Source of the DNA: an uncultured Bacteroidia bacterium
GTDB taxonomy: Bacteria; Bacteroidota; Bacteroidia; Bacteroidales; Prolixibacteraceae
Length of the DNA stretch: 12,296 nt
Direction of reading: 5' to 3'
Assembly: GCA_903859795.1 (NCBI GenBank)
Contig: CAIOOC010000166.1
Span: forward strand, 1 to 12,296
In this document: positions 8,813 to 12,296 of the stretch, one piece after another
Layout: every line of letters starts with the position of its first letter
Position numbering within the stretch: the first letter of the stretch is position 1
The notes under the pieces: generated by a model
What the model was told of the DNA's origin: nothing
Databases searched by the model: none
The model's input: only the letters and a program-made list of their open reading frames with translations
Translations under genes and position numbers: made by a program

Positions 8813-10120
8813 TTACATATGAAAAGATAGGTTTTTCTTAAGGAATAATTTATCAACTTCAAATTTGTAAAGAATTTCGCAGAATTCATCCTCTGCGGCA
8901 AGGGTTCCATCATTATAGAACGCTGATGCCCTGCATCCACCTGCACAGGTAGCTACAAAAGGGCATTCTCTACACTTCGGGATTTCATATGCTCTTACAC
9001 GTGTTTTGCTATTCCTGCCCTTTTCAAGGATATCCGGGAAATCTTCTTTGAGTATATTGCCGAGGATGAATTCCTTTTCGCGAAGAAGGTGACATGGATA
9101 AACATCCCCGTTCCAGTCGATATCCACATTATACCATGCATTCCCGCAAACATAACGACAACGGGTATCCTGGATGTTTTCACTGTTGTTGTCAAACATC
9201 TCTGGTTCGTTCGTATTGTCAAATTCTTTGCGAATTTTCTCAAAGGTTTCAATAATGATCTTCCGCAGGGATTCCTGTTCAAGGCTGACGTTACAGGCAT
9301 TAGGTGCATGAGGAAACTTACGCAGGTGATTTGGGCTAAAGAAACCACCGTTACAGTATGCAAAACGCGCTATGTCAAGTATTTCATGAAGGTTTCCCTG
9401 ATGCAAAGTCGGAGCAAGAGAATAACATACCTTGTATTTAGCAAGGTTATTAATACCGTTGATTGTTGCCTGGTAGCTGTTTCCGCGTGTAATGGAATGG
9501 ACTTCCGGGGTAATGCCATCCAAACTTGCCTGTACATGGACAAGATTTAAATATCCCTTAAGTTTTTTTGCCAGAGATTCATCAATCAGAGTTGCGTTTG
9601 TTCCGATCGAAAACCGAAGGTTATTGCTTTCCAGGATATCCAAAATTTCCTGGATTTTTGGGTGAGTAAAAGGTTCTCCGCCTGTGACAATTACCCGGGC
9701 AGAGGGATTTTGTCTGCGTATTTTTTGAATAATAGTTTCCACTTCACTTATTTTCATGAAATGGTCAGCAACGCGTCTGTCATCCCCAATATAGCAATAG
9801 GAACAGGAAAGGTTACAGGATGTGGTTAGAGTAAGATAGATAACCTGTAGGGCAGGGACTTCCATTTCCACTCTTTCAGTCCTGAACCAACCCTGCTGCT
9901 TCAGTTTTCTCAGAAAGATACCTAAGAAATTTTCAATTTCTTCTTGTTTGCAGCCATGAGATGCAAGAGTTCGTTTCACCACTTCGCCGGGATCTTCACT
10001 ACCTGCCTTGGAAATAGCCACAAATACAAGATATTCTGTGGGAGATAAAAGACTCATCGCCCCAGTAGCTGAAGAACTTACCAGGTAATGCCCGTTTATA
10101 ATCTTGCTTGTAAAATTCAC
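8813..10120 (-). CDS. Radical SAM/SPASM peptide maturase
   Basis: This is a 435-residue radical SAM enzyme expected to install a crosslink or other radical modification on the adjacent precursor. Residues 1-90 form an N-terminal substrate-recognition-like region, with HYLVSSSATGAMSLLSPTEY as in other SPASM peptide maturases. The SAM-binding [4Fe-4S] motif is CNLSCSYC (Cys102, 106, 109), and GGEP lies at 147-150. The SPASM domain has a full cysteine set: Cys325 with GDVYPC (Cys343), then CRECPFVATCAGGC (Cys383, 386, 392, 396), and Cys414, enough to ligate two auxiliary clusters. The start is GTG at 10120; no ATG lies upstream before a stop. An ATG at 10057 would remove 21 residues of the conserved N-terminal region, so GTG is preferred. 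It lies 223 nt downstream of the precursor on the same strand. The reaction type cannot be assigned from sequence alone. Confidence 0.93.
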   Translation of the reverse strand: MNFTSKIINGHYLVSSSATGAMSLLSPTEYLVFVAISKAGSEDPGEVVKRTLASHGCKQEEIENFLGIFLRKLKQQGWFRTERVEMEVPALQVIYLTLTTSCNLSCSYCYIGDDRRVADHFMKISEVETIIQKIRRQNPSARVIVTGGEPFTHPKIQEILDILESNNLRFSIGTNATLIDESLAKKLKGYLNLVHVQASLDGITPEVHSITRGNSYQATINGINNLAKYKVCYSLAPTLHQGNLHEILDIARFAYCNGGFFSPNHLRKFPHAPNACNVSLEQESLRKIIIETFEKIRKEFDNTNEPEMFDNNSENIQDTRCRYVCGNAWYNVDIDWNGDVYPCHLLREKEFILGNILKEDFPDILEKGRNSKTRVRAYEIPKCRECPFVATCAGGCRASAFYNDGTLAAEDEFCEILYKFEVDKLFLKKNLSFHM

Positions 10121-10222
10121 TTTTGTAGCAGTTATTTTGTTTACAAATAAGAAATGTAACTACGCTGATATTACAATGAAGGTTGTCTGCCAACAGTATC
10201 AGTGCTCACAAAGAAAATCCCC

Positions 10223-10251
10223 ACTTCTTTATTTTTCAAGAATGAAGAAGT
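10223..10251 (-). other. Imperfect hairpin between precursor and maturase genes
   Basis: On the minus strand ACTTCTT pairs with AAGAAGT (7 bp); after one mismatch ATT pairs with AAT. No T-run follows, so this is not a standard terminator. In RiPP loci a partial terminator or processing hairpin here can make the precursor transcript outnumber the maturase transcript. That role is inferred and weakly supported. Confidence 0.25.
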
Positions 10252-10343
10252 AATAAAATTGAAATGGATGATAGAAAACTACCTGTAACTTTTAATGCGA
10301 CCGCTAACCAGGTTCCTCAAATTGACGATAAACCGATAGTTGG

Positions 10344-10523
10344 TCATGAACCTACAAGTCCTGTTTTCGTACATTCCGTATTAAGAACTCCAACTTCTCC
10401 ACAAGGTGAAGTATTTCCGCCGACTACCTGATCCAACTCTTTCTCACTCAAGGTAAGATCGAGTTCTTCAGGGTCTAAACCCAACTCAGGTGATCTTTGG
10501 TTCAAGTTTGAAGAATCTTCCAT
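10344..10523 (-). CDS. RiPP precursor peptide with double-glycine leader (59 aa)
   Basis: This is a short gene easily missed by length cut-offs. It begins MEDSSNLNQRSPELG. The acidic leader ends in LSEKELDQVVGG, a close match to the C39 substrate consensus LSxxELxxIxGG, so cleavage is expected after Gly36. The 23-residue core begins NTSPCGEVG and ends KTGLVGS. It has two cysteines (Cys41, Cys51; CX9C), four Gly, four Thr and one Lys, and no aromatic residue, His, Arg or Met. The ATG at 10523 is the first possible start, with stops in frame just upstream, and it is preceded by an AT-rich leader and TAAATTTG promoter boxes. It is the first gene of the series maturase, adaptor, C39-ABC, ABC on the same strand. 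I do not recognise the core as any named peptide. It is not an NHLP or Nif11 precursor, which have long leaders. The mature product may be antimicrobial or a signal; activity is unknown. Confidence 0.85.
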   Translation of the reverse strand: MEDSSNLNQRSPELGLDPEELDLTLSEKELDQVVGGNTSPCGEVGVLNTECTKTGLVGS

Positions 10524-10563
10524 TTTGATTATTAATTGTTAGGTGAATTGAAAACTACTTACA

Positions 10564-10579
10564 CAAATTTACAAATTTA
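10564..10579 (-). promoter_or_regulatory. Putative precursor promoter: two tandem TAAATTTG -7 boxes
   Basis: On the minus strand TAAATTTG occurs twice back to back (10579-10572 and 10571-10564), each an exact TAnnTTTG match. The box nearer the gene would place the transcription start near 10557, with a leader of about 33 nt before the ATG at 10523. No TTTG at -33 is evident. The extended 12-mer TAAATTTGTGTA is identical to that before the export operon. Confidence 0.6.
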
Positions 10580-10671
10580 TCCTTAGGGGTATCTCTAAAA
10601 ATCTATAAAACTTTTTTGAAACAGGGAGTGATTTCTAATTCTTTGAACACAAAATCTTTATTGATGGAATT

Positions 10672-10694
10672 ATTTGGAGTTTAAATATCCAAAT
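10672..10694. repeat. Inverted repeat ATTTGGA-N9-TCCAAAT
   Basis: Perfect 7-bp arms (10672-10678 and 10688-10694) flank a 9-nt spacer. It lies about 93 bp upstream of the precursor promoter boxes and 78 bp before the ATG of the ATPase remnant, in the divergent region. It could be an operator for either direction. No cognate regulator is known. Confidence 0.4.
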
Positions 10695-10771
10695 GAAGTT
10701 TTAAATTGATGATCTTGCAACAAAATAAATATGACGAGTGTCGTATTAAAGATAACACTAAAAGCAATAAA

Positions 10772-10879
10772 ATGACAATCATAGAAACCCATAACCTTAA
10801 TTTTGGTTTTAAAAAGGGCAAATTAGTACTCAAAGACATCAATTTAAAGGTTGAAAAAGGCTCTATTTGGGATTTTTAA
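10772..10879 (+). pseudogene. ABC transporter ATPase, N-terminal remnant
   Basis: The 35 codons from ATG 10772 begin MTIIETHNLNFGF and continue to LKDINLKVEKGSI, the opening of an ABC ATPase just before the Walker A region. Intact relatives continue as YGFLGPNGAGKT. Here the frame runs WDF and stops at TAA 10877-10879. The Walker A, signature and Walker B motifs are all missing, so it cannot bind ATP. From about 10867 the sequence continues in another frame as a permease fragment, so an internal deletion most likely removed the rest of the ATPase gene. It is divergent from the precursor gene and 248 bp from its start. It may be the relic of an immunity or export transporter. Confidence 0.8.
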
Positions 10880-11214
10880 TTTTTGCACCCGACTGGAACC
10901 AGATCGTTAGCTTCCTGACTAAGTTTTTCGTTGGTTTATTAGCGATTATCGCCATTCATGTTTGGACAAGTTTCAGAATTAAAAATTTAATTGCCAATCT
11001 TGGAATTGGATTGGCGGGAATAGCATTTGCAATACTTTTAAATGGCAAAGGTGGTCTGACAATTTTTCTGCCCTATTCTTTCCCAATAAAAATGTTGAAT
11101 TACGTGCCAAATCCAACCTGTTTTTTTGAAGATTATCATATAGTTAGTCTCTTTTATTTCGCAATAATATTTTGTTTGAGCTATTGGGATTTCACGAAGC
11201 GTTTTAAAGGTTGA
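10867..11214 (+). pseudogene. ABC-2 type permease, C-terminal remnant
   Basis: This frame, open from TTG 10867 to TGA 11212-11214, encodes about 115 residues with at least three hydrophobic segments (around FFVGLLAIIAIHVW, GIGLAGIAFAILL and HIVSLFYFAIIFCLSYW). The pattern of tryptophan, a SFRIKN loop, a long helix and LPYSFP resembles the C-terminal half of the roughly 250-residue ABC-2 permeases that pair with ATPases of the type left just upstream. No plausible start or N-terminal half is present: upstream in this frame a stop lies at 10852-10854, inside the ATPase remnant. I therefore read it as the 3' part of a two-gene ABC operon fused by deletion, probably not expressed as a functional protein. 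A short standalone membrane protein from the TTG is possible but less likely. Confidence 0.7.
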
Positions 11215-11609
11215 AAAGAAGTAAGATGGTTATTGTTTGGGTAGTAGCAAGTATTTGATCACGAAAGTTTAGGGGCAACTCTTAGTACCCTTACAAAAGT
11301 AAAAAGGCTAAAATCTTTCGATTTCAGCCTTTTTGGCTCCCCTTTCATTCGAAAGTTGCAACAGGTTTGTAACGATTTGTGTGATTCAATAGTCTGTTAT
11401 TTAGTGCTATACAGGAAATTAATATCTAGCTTCATTGGGAATAAAGCCGCGGTAGTGGGAAACCTTGAAATATCGAACCTTTTGGAACACTTTTATATGG
11501 TTGTTGACCTATATGATTATTTAATGAATGATTGAAGATGTCTGTTAGAGGTTTGTATCGGTTGATGTTATTTCCCCCCAGAATACATTAGACAATATTT
11601 GAAAAAGTA
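11215..11609. other. Intergenic gap of about 395 bp with one terminator and no convincing gene
   Basis: Apart from the hairpin at 11301-11334 I see no gene. One plus frame is open from 11248 to 11535, but it has no ATG until near its end, runs straight through the hairpin and resembles no family I know. On the minus strand about 26 codons ending ...NRYKPVATFE stop just upstream (in transcription) of the hairpin. They could be the tail of a lost gene whose terminator survives, but this is weak. Confidence 0.45.
11301..11334. terminator. Bidirectional rho-independent terminator-like hairpin
   Basis: Two 15-nt arms (11301-11315 and 11320-11334) flank a 4-nt loop. The stem core is AGGCT/AGCCT with A-runs on one side and T-runs on the other, so it can work in both directions. 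On the plus strand there is one A/C mismatch; on the minus strand the same position is a G-U pair, so the minus-strand stem is complete. It would end plus-strand transcription from the ABC remnant and minus-strand transcription coming from the XRE gene. Confidence 0.8.
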
Positions 11610-11864
11610 TCATTTATGACAACTATTGTTGTTGTCTTCCATATCGATTTCAAAATCTACGAGTTCTGCCAATGGAATTTTTAGGGCGGAACTTATTTTA
11701 TACATTGTAAGAAGAGTTGGGTTGGTACGTCCCGCTTCAATTCGCGCCATATTTGATTTCTCAACATTACACATTTCCGCCAAATTCTGTTGAGATATGT
11801 GCCTCTCCTCTCTCAGTTTGCGGATTTGATTACCCAAAATTCTTGATATTTCAAGGGAAGACAT
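11610..11864 (-). CDS. XRE-family helix-turn-helix transcriptional regulator (84 aa)
   Basis: This is a small DNA-binding protein of the Cro/CI type. A single HTH_3 domain spans residues about 10-70: IRKLREERHISQQNLAEMCNV gives helices 1-3, with SQQNLAEM the first helix of the HTH, and VEKSNMARIEAGRTNPTLLT is the recognition helix and following turn. The acidic tail (EIDMEDNNNSCHK) has no further domain. The length is complete for a stand-alone XRE regulator. It is divergent from the secreted protein gene at 12024 with 159 bp between the starts, and that space holds several symmetric elements, so autoregulation or control of the neighbour is plausible. A link to the peptide locus cannot be shown from sequence. 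Confidence 0.9.
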   Translation of the reverse strand: MSSLEISRILGNQIRKLREERHISQQNLAEMCNVEKSNMARIEAGRTNPTLLTMYKISSALKIPLAELVDFEIDMEDNNNSCHK

Positions 11865-11887
11865 TCATTGACCGATTAATCAACGAA

Positions 11888-11912
11888 GATTTTATTTAAA
11901 ATCAATTAATTG
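11888..11912. repeat. Adjacent inverted repeats upstream of the XRE gene
   Basis: GATTTT-ATTT-AAAATC (11888-11903) has perfect 6-bp arms and is followed, sharing one base, by the perfect palindrome CAATTAATTG (11903-11912). A further 8-bp palindrome GATTAATC lies at 11874-11881. Together they sit within 50 bp before the XRE start codon, where an autoregulatory operator would be expected. The region is very AT-rich, so some symmetry is expected by chance. Confidence 0.4.
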
Positions 11913-11936
11913 GTTATCATATATGACCATTTTTAT

Positions 11937-11944
11937 TATATTTG
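11937..11944 (+). promoter_or_regulatory. Putative promoter (-7 box TATATTTG) of the secreted protein gene
   Basis: TATATTTG matches TAnnTTTG exactly, 79 nt before ATG 12024. A TTG at 11910-11912 is a possible -33 element, although the spacing (24 nt) is a little long. The predicted transcription start falls near 11951, inside the inverted repeat that begins at 11942. Confidence 0.5.
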
Positions 11945-11977
11945 TATTTGAAATTGTTTTATGAATTTCAAATACAA
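11942..11977. repeat. Perfect 14-bp inverted repeat overlapping the putative promoter
   Basis: The arms TTGTATTTGAAATT (11942-11955) and AATTTCAAATACAA (11964-11977) are fully complementary, with an 8-nt loop GTTTTATG. The left arm overlaps the last three bases of the TATATTTG box. It can act as a dimer-binding operator on DNA or as a leader hairpin in the RNA. No T-run or stop of an upstream gene makes it a terminator. Confidence 0.65.
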
Positions 11978-12023
11978 CTGATTGAGCTAAAAAACCGAGA
12001 GATGGAACCTTAAACTGAAACCT

Positions 12024-12296
12024 ATGAAAAGCATTATTCTCTTATTAATTAACGTACTCCCTTTTTGTTGTATTGCTAATGAGAACTATGACAAAATTCT
12101 TGTCGGAGAGCATTTAATTTCCCTTCAATGGATTTCTTGGGGAAATTTTGGAACAGCAAAAATTACCAAGACAGAAACAGAGGGAGTATATAAAATTATT
12201 GGTATTCAAGAGATTAAAAATGAGTACCTAAAAATTGATGGAACAATTACACCAATCAGTGAAAAGCAATTAATATTCAACGGCAAAATTGAAACA
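12024..12296 (+). CDS. Small secreted protein of unknown function, N-terminal part
   Basis: Ninety-one codons are open from ATG 12024 to the window edge. The N-terminus MKSIILLLINVLPFCCIA followed by NENYDKIL looks like a type I signal peptide, so the product is probably periplasmic or secreted. The mature part begins VGEHLISLQWISWGNFGTAKI and alternates short hydrophobic and polar runs, which suggests a beta-rich fold. I recall similar uncharacterised Bacteroidota secreted proteins with LQWISW near the start, but no function is known to me. No enzymatic motif is visible. The gene is divergent from the XRE regulator. Its true length is unknown because it runs off the window. Confidence 0.75.
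   Translation, partial: MKSIILLLINVLPFCCIANENYDKILVGEHLISLQWISWGNFGTAKITKTETEGVYKIIGIQEIKNEYLKIDGTITPISEKQLIFNGKIET

Noticed and set aside
9089..9550. 153-codon plus-strand frame inside the radical SAM gene
   Set aside because: It is antisense to a conserved enzyme with all expected motifs, and its translation shows no domain; it is a shadow frame.
10264..10431. Plus-strand frame of 55 codons (starts MDDRKLPVTFNA) antisense to the precursor
   Set aside because: It overlaps the precursor core, has no recognisable motif or promoter box, and the opposite frame has a precise GG leader and matching neighbours.
10344..10523. NHLP or Nif11-type precursor identity for the small peptide
   Set aside because: Those leaders are much longer and carry nitrile-hydratase-alpha-like or Nif11 domains; this leader is only 36 residues and acidic.
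11248..11535. Start-less plus-strand open frame of 96 codons including its stop
   Set aside because: It reads through the terminator hairpin, lacks a usable ATG and resembles no known protein.
1..12296. tRNA, rRNA, CRISPR array, insertion sequence or attachment site
   Set aside because: No cloverleaf, regular repeat-spacer pattern, transposase or terminal inverted repeats were seen on either strand.

Overview
The window looks like chromosomal DNA of a Bacteroidota (Bacteroidetes) species. The gene families are typical of that phylum (a signal-peptide GH92 mannosidase, a TlpA-like thioredoxin end, a short secreted protein). The DNA is AT-rich, Shine-Dalgarno sites are absent, and several gene starts have exact matches to the Bacteroidota -7 box TAnnTTTG. 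I cannot name the species.

Layout. Positions 1-2384 (+) hold the end of a thioredoxin-fold protein and a complete secreted GH92 alpha-mannosidase. Positions 2486-10523 (-) hold what I read as one peptide natural-product (RiPP) locus. In order of transcription it contains: a 59-residue precursor peptide (10344-10523) with a double-glycine leader; a radical SAM/SPASM maturase (8813-10120); and an NHLM-type export set. The export set is an HlyD-like adaptor (7614-8429), an ABC transporter with a C39 leader peptidase (5405-7600), and a second ABC transporter without an active peptidase (2486-5386). Positions 10772-11214 (+) carry a broken ABC transporter: the first 32 codons of an ATPase joined out of frame to the last third or half of a permease. 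A bidirectional terminator-like hairpin follows at 11301-11334. The right end has an XRE-family regulator (11610-11864, -), a divergent intergenic region full of symmetric elements, and the start of a small secreted protein of unknown function (12024 onward, +).

How the parts would work together (inference). The maturase would modify the core of the precursor. The C39 domain would cut after Gly35-Gly36, and the two ABC proteins plus the adaptor would export a 23-residue product with two cysteines and no aromatic residues. That composition excludes the aromatic-dependent radical SAM crosslinks and points to cysteine thioether, epimerisation or disulfide chemistry. The precursor and the adaptor gene share a 12-bp promoter core, which suggests co-expression. 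No outer-membrane channel and no intact immunity gene are visible. The broken ABC transporter beside the precursor could be a lost immunity or export function.

The precursor gene is the main discovery. It is too short for usual gene-calling cut-offs and is supported by its leader motif, its promoter and its neighbours.
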